Origin: Arthrobacter sp. Alg241-R88
Lineage (GTDB): Bacteria > Actinomycetota > Actinomycetes > Actinomycetales > Micrococcaceae
Length of the DNA: 64,000 nt
Assembly (NCBI RefSeq): GCF_900537115.1
Contig: NZ_UNRG01000002.1
Span: 248,591-312,590, forward strand
Direction of reading: 5' to 3'
The notes beneath the pieces are model-generated. The model saw nothing but the letters and a program-made list of their open reading frames with translations, had not been told where the DNA came from and made no database searches. Shown here piece after piece: positions 15,256 through 23,530 of this stretch. The translations under genes were made by a program, and so were the position numbers. The first letter of the stretch is position 1, and the number at the start of each line of letters is the position of its first letter.

Positions 15256-16626
15256 ATGCGGACAATGAAGTCGCAGGCCCTGCTGACTACTGGATCAAAG
15301 GCGGAACAGGACGTGCCCAGCGTCCAACCCGCCGAAACCAAGGAGTTCGGGCCAGACCAGAAGAAGCTGCTGCGCCGCACTGTCGCCGGCAGCGTCGTCG
15401 GCAACATCATCGAGCAATACGACTTTGTGCTTTACGGATCAGTTGCCGCCCTGGTCTTCGGCAAGCTGTTTTTTCCGACCTTCGATCCGACTGTCGCCCT
15501 GCTTGCCGCGTTCGGGACCTATTCCGTCGGTTTCATTGCCCGCCCGCTCGGTAGCCTGGTGGCGGGGCATGTCGGTGACCTCCGCGGTCGTAAGGGCGTC
15601 CTGGTTGCCATGCTGCTCATCGCCGGGATTTCAACGACCGCCATGGGACTTCTTCCGACCTATGCTGTTGTTGGGATCTGGGCACCGCTATTTCTCGTCA
15701 CCCTGCGGTTCGTGCAGGGCTTCTCGTTTGGCGGAGAATACGGTGGCGCCATTCTGATGGTCAGTGAGACGGCTCCCCGGGAAAAGCGGGGCTTTTATAC
15801 CGGATTCATCCCGGCATCGTCAGCGGTAGGCGGGCTGCTTTCAACAGGTGTGCTCTTCGCTCTGAGTTTCATGCCAGCGGAGACGTTCGAAGCGTGGGGC
15901 TGGCGGGTCCCTTTCCTTGCGTCGATCATCCTCGTCGTGACTGGCCTCATCATTCGGCTTCGGCTCAAAGAGACCCCGGTATACAAGAACGCCGAGACGC
16001 AGGGAAAGATCACCCGTAAGCCCATTCTCGAAGTGATAAAGGCCAACCCAAAGGAGCTTCTCCTCGCGGCGGGAATCAGTTTCGGATTCGGCACGCTCAC
16101 CTATGGCGTAGTGACCTGGTTATTGAGCTACATCACCAACAACCTCAAGCTTGACGCGGGTGTGGGTCTTATTGCGCTAACCATCGCTTTCGTCTTCTAT
16201 GGCCTCAGCGACTGGGTGAGCTCAGCGATCTCTGACCGGGTAGGTCGACGGCCGGTAATACTCACAGGTGGAATTGCTTTTGCCGTCTGGTCATTTCCGA
16301 TGTTCGCGCTGATCGGCACGAAGAACTCCATACTCATCACGCTGGCGATGGCAGTTGCACTTATCCTATGCGGAATGATTTACGGCCCGCTTGCCTCACT
16401 GATCAGTGAGCTCTTTGCCACCAAATTTCGTTACAGCGGCGCATCGATGGGCTACCAGCTCGGCCAGACCCTGGGCGGTGGATTCTCACCCCTGATCGCA
16501 ACCGCCCTCTACGCAGCAACACGGACTTCCTTTTCGGTCGCGCTCTATCTCGTGATTGCCGGGCTCATCACCGCCGCCTGTGTGTTCTTCCTGACGGAAA
16601 CCAAGGGACGAGACCTCACGCAATAA
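15256..16626 (+). CDS. MFS transporter, metabolite:H+ symporter (MHS) type
   Basis: 456-residue, 12-helix MFS protein of the MHS subfamily (relatives carry shikimate, 2-oxoglutarate, proline/betaine or aromatic acids). Signature features: GNIIEQYDFVLYGSVAALVFGKLFFP at helix 1-2 (in pieces, from residue 48), ARPLGSLVAGHVGDLRGRKGVL (loop 2-3 motif), RFVQGFSFGGEYGGA in helix 4-5, and ETKGRDL at the C-terminus. A 43-residue hydrophilic N-terminus precedes helix 1. RBS CAGGAGA is well placed. It has its own promoter and is followed by a terminator, so it is monocistronic. It probably imports the acid substrate of the nearby catabolic genes; the substrate is unknown. Confidence 0.92.
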   Translation: MRTMKSQALLTTGSKAEQDVPSVQPAETKEFGPDQKKLLRRTVAGSVVGNIIEQYDFVLYGSVAALVFGKLFFPTFDPTVALLAAFGTYSVGFIARPLGSLVAGHVGDLRGRKGVLVAMLLIAGISTTAMGLLPTYAVVGIWAPLFLVTLRFVQGFSFGGEYGGAILMVSETAPREKRGFYTGFIPASSAVGGLLSTGVLFALSFMPAETFEAWGWRVPFLASIILVVTGLIIRLRLKETPVYKNAETQGKITRKPILEVIKANPKELLLAAGISFGFGTLTYGVVTWLLSYITNNLKLDAGVGLIALTIAFVFYGLSDWVSSAISDRVGRRPVILTGGIAFAVWSFPMFALIGTKNSILITLAMAVALILCGMIYGPLASLISELFATKFRYSGASMGYQLGQTLGGGFSPLIATALYAATRTSFSVALYLVIAGLITAACVFFLTETKGRDLTQ

Positions 16627-16645
16627 CCGTCACTCAACTGTCGCC

Positions 16646-16686
16646 GGCTCTGCCCACTCCCGCTCCCGCTGGCAGCGGGCAGAGCC
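16646..16686 (+). terminator. Terminator-like hairpin after the MHS gene
   Basis: GGCTCTGCCC (16646-16655) pairs with GGGCAGAGCC (16677-16686), a perfect 10-bp stem with a 21-base loop, 20 bases after the stop. There is no T-run. Confidence 0.55.
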
Positions 16687-16714
16687 TCGACCAGAAGCGG
16701 ACGCTGGCCACAAA

Positions 16715-16781
16715 ATGGCGCCTATTCGGGTGCTGTTGGCGGGAATGGCTATGAACGGCCAGTGCGAGTCGCTTTTAGCCT
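16715..16781 (+). promoter_or_regulatory. Promoter module C
   Basis: ATGGCG (16715), TTGGCG (16736, 21 bp on) and TAGCCT (16776-16781): the same 21/39-bp layout as modules A, B and D. Even the downstream GCACTG-CATCAAAG block of A and B is recognisable (16814-16828), but the ribosome site there has decayed to AAAGCAGC. The next gene start is 180 bases further, a long leader that also holds a CTAATACC tandem repeat (16864-16879). It should put the DHA2 exporter in the same regulon. Confidence 0.55.
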
Positions 16782-16961
16782 TAATAAGAACGAGGCTTGG
16801 CGGGACACCCATCGCACTGCCATCAAAGCAGCGCTCGGTTCTGGGATTGATCAGAATAAAGTTCCTAATACCTAATACCTGATGCCTACGCAGTGCGTTC
16901 TGCGATACCCCGCCATGCTCAGGTGCAAGAGCAACAAAATTGACGGATGGAACGAAATTAA

Positions 16962-18422
16962 GTGACCACAGCAACTGCCGACGGAGTCGGGTTTCGGTCC
17001 CGACGGGGCCCCATTCTTATTGCCTTAATGGTCTCGTCAGGCCTGGTGGCAATTGATTCGACGATTGTTGCGACGGCTGTACCTTCGATCGTGCACGACG
17101 TTGGCGGCTTCAGTTCTTTTCCCTGGCTTTTCTCGGCCTATTTGTTGGCGCAGGCTGTCTCCGTGCCCGTCTATGCGAAGCTCTCGGACATCGTAGGGCG
17201 CAAGCCGATCATCCTTAGCGGCATCGGTCTTTTCCTGCTCGGTTCGATCCTCTGCGGAGTGGCGTGGAGCATGCCAACCCTCATTGCATTCCGCGTGCTG
17301 CAGGGCTTGGGCGCGGGAGCAGTCCTGCCGATGGCAATGACCATCGTTGGCGATATCTACACGGCGACTGAACGGGCCAAGGTGCAAGGCTACCTTGCCA
17401 GCGTGTGGGCCCTTTCCTCAGTCATTGGCCCAACATTAGGAGGCTTGTTCGCGTCGCTCGGTATCTGGCGTGGGATCTTCCTTCTGAACATCCCACTCTG
17501 CCTCTTGGCTGGGTGGATGCTGATCCGAGCGTTCCACGAACGTATCGAGCGCGCCAAGCATCGGGTGGACTACTTGGGGGCGCTACTGCTAACTATTTCC
17601 CTTAGCCTGCTGATCCTCGGGGCTCTCGAGGGAGGTCTGGCATGGGCCTGGAACTCCGTCGCCAGCATCTCCGTGTTTGGAGTCGGGGCACTCTTGTTCG
17701 CGGTGTTCATTCTCGTCGAGAGGAGGGCAGCAGAGCCGGTGCTGCCGCCGTGGGTAGTGTCCCGGCGTCTGCTGGCCACGACGTCGCTGATCTCTTTCGG
17801 CATTGGTGCAATCATGTTCGGCCTTACTTCCTACGTGCCCACGTTCCTCTTGGGATCCCTCTCGACCTCCCCGGTTCTGGCCGGGCTCGCCCTGGCGGCA
17901 TTGACGATCGGCTGGCCGATCAGTGCTTCACAGGCTGGCCGGTTCTATTTCCGGATTGGTTATCGGAGGACGGCACTGATTGGTGTCATGGTCGCTGTCA
18001 TCGGTACATCGGTCCTTACGCTCACGGCTTCTTCCCCCAACGTTCCGGTTGTGGCGGCGTGTTGTTTCGTCGTCGGATTGGGACTGGGGCTGGTAGCGAC
18101 CCCGATCCTCATTGCCGCCCAGTCAAGCGTCGAATGGAATGAGCGCGGCGTAGTCACGGGTACTAATCTCTTCGCCCGTTCGATTGGAAGCTCCATCGGC
18201 GTCGCCGTTTTCGGGGCAGTAGCTAACTCGATATATGCCGGCGTCCCCGGCGGCGATTCTGACCCCCACACAATTGTGTCTGCGACTACTGCTGTCTTCG
18301 TGGCCGTGCTGGTCAGCGCCGTACTGACGGTTGTCGCCGTTATCGCGATGCCTGCGGTCGACGACTTGAGCAACACCCTTGAAGCATCTGCCGAAGCCGA
18401 TGCTGCATCCTCAAATGGTTAG
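16962..18422 (+). CDS. MFS transporter, DHA2 (14-helix drug exporter) type
   Basis: 486-residue DHA2-family MFS protein, usually a proton-driven exporter of drugs or hydrophobic toxic compounds. Motif A appears as KLSDIVGRKPII after helix 2, motif C-type glycine pattern in VIGPTLGGLFASLGIWRGIFLLNIPL (in pieces), and LDSTIV-like motif D1 as AIDSTIVATAVPSI near residue 27. Fourteen hydrophobic segments can be followed. It starts with GTG after a long leader from promoter module C, so it may be induced with the ketone-oxidation genes and protect against their substrate. It ends 11 bases before the convergent esterase gene. Confidence 0.9.
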   Translation: MTTATADGVGFRSRRGPILIALMVSSGLVAIDSTIVATAVPSIVHDVGGFSSFPWLFSAYLLAQAVSVPVYAKLSDIVGRKPIILSGIGLFLLGSILCGVAWSMPTLIAFRVLQGLGAGAVLPMAMTIVGDIYTATERAKVQGYLASVWALSSVIGPTLGGLFASLGIWRGIFLLNIPLCLLAGWMLIRAFHERIERAKHRVDYLGALLLTISLSLLILGALEGGLAWAWNSVASISVFGVGALLFAVFILVERRAAEPVLPPWVVSRRLLATTSLISFGIGAIMFGLTSYVPTFLLGSLSTSPVLAGLALAALTIGWPISASQAGRFYFRIGYRRTALIGVMVAVIGTSVLTLTASSPNVPVVAACCFVVGLGLGLVATPILIAAQSSVEWNERGVVTGTNLFARSIGSSIGVAVFGAVANSIYAGVPGGDSDPHTIVSATTAVFVAVLVSAVLTVVAVIAMPAVDDLSNTLEASAEADAASSNG

Positions 18423-18433
18423 GCGCCTCTGCT

Positions 18434-19759
18434 CTATACGTGTGAACCTGTTGAATCGCTGGCCGAAACTGGTCGAGTGAGCACGTTTTGTCGGCACGGT
18501 AATTGGTGTGTGGACATTGTCCTTCGACCGGCACCGGCACCGGGTCCTCGGCGATGCAGGACCTGTCCTCGCGCCTCGTCGGAGCCCGAACCGCGCAAAA
18601 CGTCCACCCGAGGTTCTCGCATTATTGCTGTACTTAACGCCGATAGTTGTTCCTCCGTCTTGGTCCCGCAATAGCGGTGGTCCTGACACGCCATTCGGGG
18701 TAAGACAGCGTGTGTTTGAGATGGGTATCGACCTGCTAGCGGGCGAGGATTTTCGTTCAAGTACACGAGCTGACGGACCCAGTGGTGTTCCTGTCCTCCC
18801 TCGTGGCCGTTGACATGGTAGATATCGATGGATTTGGTGGACCCTTGTCCCGACTGCCGTGGGTTCCCAGTTCCGTAGCTGTTGTAGGAAGCGAAGACGG
18901 TGGACGGCGGGCAGACGTCATCGAGCAGTGCGACGGAAAACAGTGCTGGGGCCGTCGCCCTTCGAGCAAGGTGGACACCGTCGAAGTAGTTCAGGACCTC
19001 TAACGCGTGCTCGTAACGTTCCCGGTGCCGGGAGAGGAACGCTGCGATTTCGGGATAGGGCCCCCGTTGTGCCAGATCAATTGCCCGTGGAAAGTCCTGA
19101 AGGAAGGGTACGTCCGCAAGAACAGCGCGAATGCCGTCCAGTCTTCCGGCAGCAAGCCCGCCGGCTGCCAGGGCCAGGCCTCCGCCCTGGCTTATCCCGG
19201 CAAGGATGACGTTGTTTGCGTCCACCTCCGGAAAGCTTTGGACCGTCTCAGCCGCCCTGAATGCGTCCACGTACAGCCGGCGGTAGTAGTAGTCCTCCTT
19301 TGAGGTCAGGCCGCGTGTCATGAGGCCCGGGTATGCCACATCTCCCGCTGAGGGGTGCGGGTCTGCCGTGCCGCCGGAGATCCCGCCGTAGCCTTGGCCT
19401 CGCGTGTCCATAATGAAGTGGGCGTAGCCCGCCTGAGCCCATGTGGTGTCCTGCTGGACCAAACCGCGGCCGCCTGAGTAGCCGATGTACTGCACAACTG
19501 CCGACAGGCGGTGGCCGGGGGACCGGTATGCCGGAAGGTGGAGCCAACCCCGGATCCGGTCTCCGCCGTAACCGGCAAAGGAAACATCGAAGCTGTCGAC
19601 GAGTGGCAGTAGATTGTCAACGGGCGTGGCCTCCGGCATCAAAGGGATGGCGCGGGCCTCAGCGAGGGTTGCATCCCAGAACGCATCAAAGTCCTCCGGC
19701 TCAGTCGCTGCGGACGTATAAGTGCGCAACTGCTCCAGGGGCATGTCAACGGTAGGCAT
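18434..19759 (-). CDS. CE7 acetyl esterase (cephalosporin-C deacetylase/acetylxylan esterase family) with an unusual C-terminal tail
   Basis: Alpha/beta-hydrolase of the CE7 family that removes acetyl groups from small sugars and cephalosporins. Nucleophile Ser190 in GISQGG, acid Asp in LLDDVCPP (280/281), His319 in NGHEGG; the core ends near residue 336, which matches the usual 315-330 residues. About 105 further residues (18434-18750) are Arg/Gly/Ser-rich and not family-like; the normal stop was probably lost by a frameshift or a DNA junction. It is divergent from the NanR-like regulator across 163 bases. In this sialic-acid locus a role as sialate O-acetylesterase is plausible; that is inference from position, since CE7 members are mostly known from xylan and cephalosporin work. 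No signal peptide is seen, so it should be cytoplasmic. Confidence 0.82.
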   Translation of the reverse strand: MPTVDMPLEQLRTYTSAATEPEDFDAFWDATLAEARAIPLMPEATPVDNLLPLVDSFDVSFAGYGGDRIRGWLHLPAYRSPGHRLSAVVQYIGYSGGRGLVQQDTTWAQAGYAHFIMDTRGQGYGGISGGTADPHPSAGDVAYPGLMTRGLTSKEDYYYRRLYVDAFRAAETVQSFPEVDANNVILAGISQGGGLALAAGGLAAGRLDGIRAVLADVPFLQDFPRAIDLAQRGPYPEIAAFLSRHRERYEHALEVLNYFDGVHLARRATAPALFSVALLDDVCPPSTVFASYNSYGTGNPRQSGQGSTKSIDIYHVNGHEGGQEHHWVRQLVYLNENPRPLAGRYPSQTHAVLPRMACQDHRYCGTKTEEQLSALSTAIMREPRVDVLRGSGSDEARGQVLHRRGPGAGAGRRTMSTHQLPCRQNVLTRPVSASDSTGSHV

Positions 19760-19810
19760 ACTGGCTCTCCATCATCTGGGTCTGGGGGAATCCCACCTGC
19801 CGGTGAACGC

Positions 19811-19826
19811 GGATTGTAGGATTCTG
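19811..19826. promoter_or_regulatory. Weak copy of the TGTAGGA motif before the NanR-like gene
   Basis: GGATTGTAGGATTCTG lies between the divergent esterase and regulator genes and resembles the stronger motif at 31059 (core TTGTAGGAT). It is a possible self-regulation site. Confidence 0.35.
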
Positions 19827-19922
19827 AAAATAAGACTGGCGAAACAGGACAGAGGATGTCCCATCTCCTGTACCATTAGTTTAGACGAAGGCCACCACCG
19901 GAGGGCGGCCAAAGGAGATGAC

Positions 19923-20654
19923 GTGACAGTAGCACCCGCCTCGGTTTCGCCAGCCAGATTCAGCGCGCAAATCCGCTCCCAGGCCTTGCAGACTCGGATC
20001 ATGGAGCTCATCCTGGAGCGTGGCCTGGATGTTGGCGACGCCCTTCCCACTGAGAGTGAGTTGTCCACTGAACTGGGTGTGGGGCGTAATACTGTCCGGG
20101 AATCCCTGAAAGTCCTGCAGGCTCTGGGCGTCATTGAGATCCGCCACGGGTTCGGCATGTTCGTTGCCCCGAACAATTTCAGCGCACTCGTGTCCGGGCT
20201 GACCTTCCGAGGGAGGCTCTCGCTCCGCCATAAGGGCGAGGAAGCGATGGAGCTTATCGATGTGCGGCAGGCTCTTGAGTCCGGCCTTATAGGATCCGCG
20301 ATCGACCTCTTGACCGACGAGCATCTGGCTGATTTGCGTACCACCATGGAAGCGATGCAGGACGCCGCCGGCAAGGGTGAGCTCCTCGTACAGCACGACG
20401 CGGAATTCCACCGCCGTCTTTACGCGCCCCTGAACAACGAGCTGCTTATCAACCTTATGGACGTCTTCTGGCAGGTCTACCGCCAGATTCATGAGGCATT
20501 GGGCTCCGGGCCGGTCAACCTTGAAGAACAGGTCCAGATGCATTGGGACATCTACGACGCAGTGGCAAACAGGGACAAAGCTTTGGCTTCTGAGCGCCTT
20601 CAGCGCCACTTCGACGGTATCCGCCGCAAGTTGAAGGACGTCGCGTCAGCCTGA
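19923..20654 (+). CDS. GntR-family regulator, FadR subfamily (NanR-like)
   Basis: 243-residue regulator: winged helix at residues 20-85 (TRIMELILERGLDVGDALPTESELSTELGVGRNTVRESLKVLQ in pieces; the PTExELxxxLGVxRxxVREAL pattern is clear) and an FCD-type helical ligand domain (HDAEFHRRLY, MHWDIYDAV, LQRHFDGIRR) with metal-site histidines. GTG 19923 is preceded by AAAGGAG five bases upstream; the open frame extends to 19722 without an RBS. It lies at the head of the sialic-acid genes, between the esterase and nagB, so it is probably the N-acylneuraminate- or amino-sugar-responsive regulator of the locus. Sites with a TAGGAYRTC core upstream of the transporter and sialidases are candidate targets. 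Confidence 0.88.
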   Translation: MTVAPASVSPARFSAQIRSQALQTRIMELILERGLDVGDALPTESELSTELGVGRNTVRESLKVLQALGVIEIRHGFGMFVAPNNFSALVSGLTFRGRLSLRHKGEEAMELIDVRQALESGLIGSAIDLLTDEHLADLRTTMEAMQDAAGKGELLVQHDAEFHRRLYAPLNNELLINLMDVFWQVYRQIHEALGSGPVNLEEQVQMHWDIYDAVANRDKALASERLQRHFDGIRRKLKDVASA

Positions 20655-20775
20655 TGTGCGCCGAGGGGCGCGGAAAACGCAGCTGCCCCTTTGCCTCACG
20701 CTGAGTTTCCCGTCCCATAGTTCGCCGCCAGGATTGGCGGAAGTGACACACCGTACGAGAGAGCCCCCTTTTGCC

Positions 20776-21537
20776 ATGGAGATTTTTGTTGTGCCCGACG
20801 CCTCGGGTACCGGAGCTGTTGCCGCCGGAATTCTTGCCGCCGTCATCCGGAGCAAGCCTGACCTGGTCCTTGGTGTCGCTACGGGCAGCTCCCCGTTGCC
20901 CGTCTACGCGGCGCTGGCCGAGCACACTTTGGACATGTCCGGCGTCCAAGCGTTTGCCCTCGATGAGTACGTTGGCCTGCCGGCTGGGCACCCGCAAAGC
21001 TACGCCGAGGTGGTCCGCCGTGAAGTGACCGAACGGCTGGGTCTGGACCCCGCCCTTGTTTCCGTTCCCGACGGCGGCGCCGAAGATCCTCACCACGCAG
21101 CAGCCCTGTATGACGCCGCCATCCGCGCCGCCGGGGGCGTGGACGTGCAGATTCTGGGGATCGGCCACAACGGCCATATTGCCTTCAATGAACCTGGCTC
21201 ATCGCTGGATTCCCGGACCCGCGTGGAATTTTTGGCCGAGCGGACCCGCAAGGCCAACGCGCGCTACTTCCGGTCTGTTGACGACGTGCCAACCCAGTGC
21301 ATCACCCAGGGCCTCGGCACCATTCGTGAGGCCAGGCACCTGCTGATGGTGGCCAACGGGGCCGATAAGGCTGAAGTTCTCGCTGCAGCGCTGCACGGGC
21401 CGGTGTCACCTGAGTGTCCCGCTTCGGTCCTGCAACTGCACCCGCATGTGACCGTGGTGGCAGATGAAGCCGCGGCTGCCCTCCTTGGTGCCGACCTCGG
21501 ACAGGTGGCCGTCCGGCTCGCGACCCCGAGCGCCTGA
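20776..21537 (+). CDS. nagB: Glucosamine-6-phosphate deaminase
   Basis: 253-residue NagB: converts glucosamine-6-phosphate to fructose-6-phosphate and ammonia, the last step of sialic acid and GlcNAc use. Visible: GVATGSSPLPVY phosphate loop near residue 35, FALDEYVGL (catalytic Asp region, about 60), GIGHNGHIAFNEPGSS with the active-site Asp/His region (about 122-137), and the GIGxxGHIAFNEPG signature of the family. ATG 20776 was chosen as the first residue matching family starts; the upstream open frame lacks an RBS and matching sequence. It points away from nagA (convergent), in the direction of the NanR-like gene upstream. Just at its end GAGCGCCTGAACC is tandemly duplicated. Confidence 0.93.
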   Translation: MEIFVVPDASGTGAVAAGILAAVIRSKPDLVLGVATGSSPLPVYAALAEHTLDMSGVQAFALDEYVGLPAGHPQSYAEVVRREVTERLGLDPALVSVPDGGAEDPHHAAALYDAAIRAAGGVDVQILGIGHNGHIAFNEPGSSLDSRTRVEFLAERTRKANARYFRSVDDVPTQCITQGLGTIREARHLLMVANGADKAEVLAAALHGPVSPECPASVLQLHPHVTVVADEAAAALLGADLGQVAVRLATPSA

Positions 21538-21567
21538 ACCGAGCGCCTGAACCAGGGGGCAGAGGCC

Positions 21568-22848
21568 TTAAGAAGCAGGCGCGGGGGCAGCCGTGATGGC
21601 TGCGGCCGGCCGGGGGAGTGACAGGCCGCGACGGAACACCCTGAATGGGCGGAAGTCGCGGTCCACCGCCAGGTTTACATGATGCAGTACGGCAACGCCG
21701 GGATGTCCGCCCTCAGCCCTGAGCGGAGGCTTCCTACTTCTTGCTGGAGGCCAAGGATCCTTGCCGGAACGGCCGTGGCTGACACCACGGCGCTGGCCGC
21801 GTCCACCCCTGCTTCGACCGTCCGCCGTGCAACCTCCAGCAGTGTCGCAGTTCCGCCCGCGAGGGCGCCATTGCTGCGTAGCCTGGCCTCGCCATTGTGG
21901 ACTTTCACTCCTGCCGCGCCAAGGTCGTAGTCGCCGTCCGGCAGTCCCGTCGCGGCCATGGAGTCGGTCACCAGAATGACGTTCTCCCCGCCAACGAGTG
22001 CGAAGACCATGCGTACGGTGTCCGGGTGCAGGTGGACGCCGTCGGCAACAAGTTCGACGGCGCCGTACATGCTGCCGCCATTCGCAAGCAGGCCGCTACG
22101 GGCCCGGGGTCGCGGTGGTGCAGCGATGGCATGCCGTTGAACAGGTGGGTGACCGTGGGTCGGGCGTTGCTGCCCAGCGCGGAGGCGAGCAGGTTCGCTG
22201 CCTGCGTGAGGAAGGTCGCCGTCGTCGGGGCATCGGCGTTGGTGTGTCCCAGGGACGGCGTGACGCCCAAATCAACCATTGATTTCACCAAAGCTGCGGC
22301 GCCGGGCAGTTCGGGAGCATAGGTCATGGTGCGCAGGTACCCGCCCGAGCTCTCGACGAGGTCCCGGAGCAGGTGAAGGTCGGGTTCGAGGAGGACCCGC
22401 GGATCCTGGGCGCCGCACCGCGCTTGGGAAAGGAACGGGCCTTCGGCATGGATTCCGGCGACCAGTCCCTCCTCAGAGAGAATGCGCAGGGTTTCGGCAA
22501 CGCGCAGCAGGTCCTCGCGGGGAGCCGTTACCAGGCTCGCCAGGAGTGTTGTGGTGCCGCTGGCGTGGAGGAAGTCCTCGGCGGAGCGGGCTGAGGGGAG
22601 ATCACCGCCGGGGAAGTCCCCGCCTGCCGCGCCGTGGCAGTGCAGGTCCACCAGGCCGGGCAGGAGCAGGGTTCCGGACGGCAGTTCCACTTCCTCCAGC
22701 CCTGGAAGGGAGCGGGGATCGAAGCCTGTCCTGGGGCCGGCATACGCTATGCATTCCCCTGTAACGCGACCACCCCGTCCTCAAGGACTGTTCCGTCGGT
22801 GACGATGGTGCCGGACAGCAGGAATGTGGCGGGCGTCTGGGAGTTCAT
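21568..22848 (-). pseudogene. nagA: N-acetylglucosamine-6-phosphate deacetylase with three frameshifts
   Basis: Deacetylates GlcNAc-6-phosphate in intact form. Full-length NagA sequence can be followed but in three changes of frame: N-terminal strand ending LEDGVVALQGN (frame lost near 22745-22753), then LPGLVDLHCHG, GIHAEGPFLS and HLFNGMPSLHHRDPG, a second shift near 22088-22096, then GSMYGAVELVADGVHLHP and TDSMAATGLPDGDY, a third shift near 21699-21704, ending with VAVLHHVNLAVDRDFR. Each shift is consistent with one missing base. Metal and catalytic residues are otherwise present (DLHCHG, HAEGPF, TDSMAA Asp). The start ATG overlaps the nanE stop (ATGA). Either the gene is dead or the assembly has indel errors here. 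Confidence 0.85.
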
Positions 22849-23528
22849 TTCAGGGCGTCCGCGAACCAGCCCGTGATGGTGGCCGGGTGTGTGATGGCAG
22901 TTCCTACCACCACGGCGAAGGCCCCGGCATCAAGTGCCTGCCTTGCCTGGGCAGGGGTATGCAGCCGGCCCTCCGCGATCAGAGGCACTCCAAATCCGGC
23001 CGCCGCGATGTGTTCCAGCAGTTCAAGGTCGGGGCCTTGGGTTTTGGGTCGTTCGCCGGAGTAGCCGGCCAGTGTAGTCCCAATAAGATCTGCGCCGGCC
23101 TCGACGGCGGCCGCTGCGTCCTCGAGTGAGCCGCAGTCGGCCATGACCAGAGCGTGGGATTCTTTGTGGATTCCGGCCACTGTCTGGGCGAGGGTGAGGC
23201 GATCCGGGCGTGCGCGGCGGGTGCCGTCGACGGCCACGATGTGGGCGCCAGCGTTGGCTACTGCGAGCGCGTGCCGGAGGGTGGGGGTGATGAAGACGCC
23301 GTCGTGCCCGTCCTTCCAGAGCCCGATGACCGGGACCTCCACTGCCGCACGGGTATGTTGGACGTCCGCCAGGCCCTGCACCCGGACAGCAGCGGCGCCG
23401 CCGATGACTGCGGACGCCGCGACCTGTGCGGTGGTGCGGGGATCGCGCATAGGCTCACCCGGGTAGGCCTGGCAGGACACGATGAGCCTGCCCCGCAAGG
23501 ATTCAAGGCCATCGGGGGAGAGAATCAT
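22845..23528 (-). CDS. nanE: N-acylmannosamine-6-phosphate 2-epimerase
   Basis: 227-residue TIM-barrel NanE converting ManNAc-6-phosphate to GlcNAc-6-phosphate. Family landmarks: LIVSCQAYPGEPM with the usual CQA motif (about residues 15-27), AVRVQGLADV (about 47), PVIGLWKDGHDGVFITP (in two parts, Lys of the active site), ADCGSLEDA with catalytic Glu/Asp region, and IAEGRLHTPAQA. ATG 23528 lies two bases from the nanK stop, and the nanE stop overlaps the nagA start, so the genes are translationally linked in the order nanA-nanK-nanE-nagA. Confidence 0.93.
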   Translation of the reverse strand: MILSPDGLESLRGRLIVSCQAYPGEPMRDPRTTAQVAASAVIGGAAAVRVQGLADVQHTRAAVEVPVIGLWKDGHDGVFITPTLRHALAVANAGAHIVAVDGTRRARPDRLTLAQTVAGIHKESHALVMADCGSLEDAAAAVEAGADLIGTTLAGYSGERPKTQGPDLELLEHIAAAGFGVPLIAEGRLHTPAQARQALDAGAFAVVVGTAITHPATITGWFADALK

Positions 23529-23530
23529 GG

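Noticed and set aside
18508..18813. Possible insertion-sequence remnant under the esterase tail
   Set aside because: No transposase motif, terminal inverted repeats or target duplication found.
21527..21553. Tandem GAGCGCCTGAACC repeat at the nagB end as an attachment site
   Set aside because: Only two 13-bp copies, no tRNA or integrase nearby; likely a small slippage duplication.
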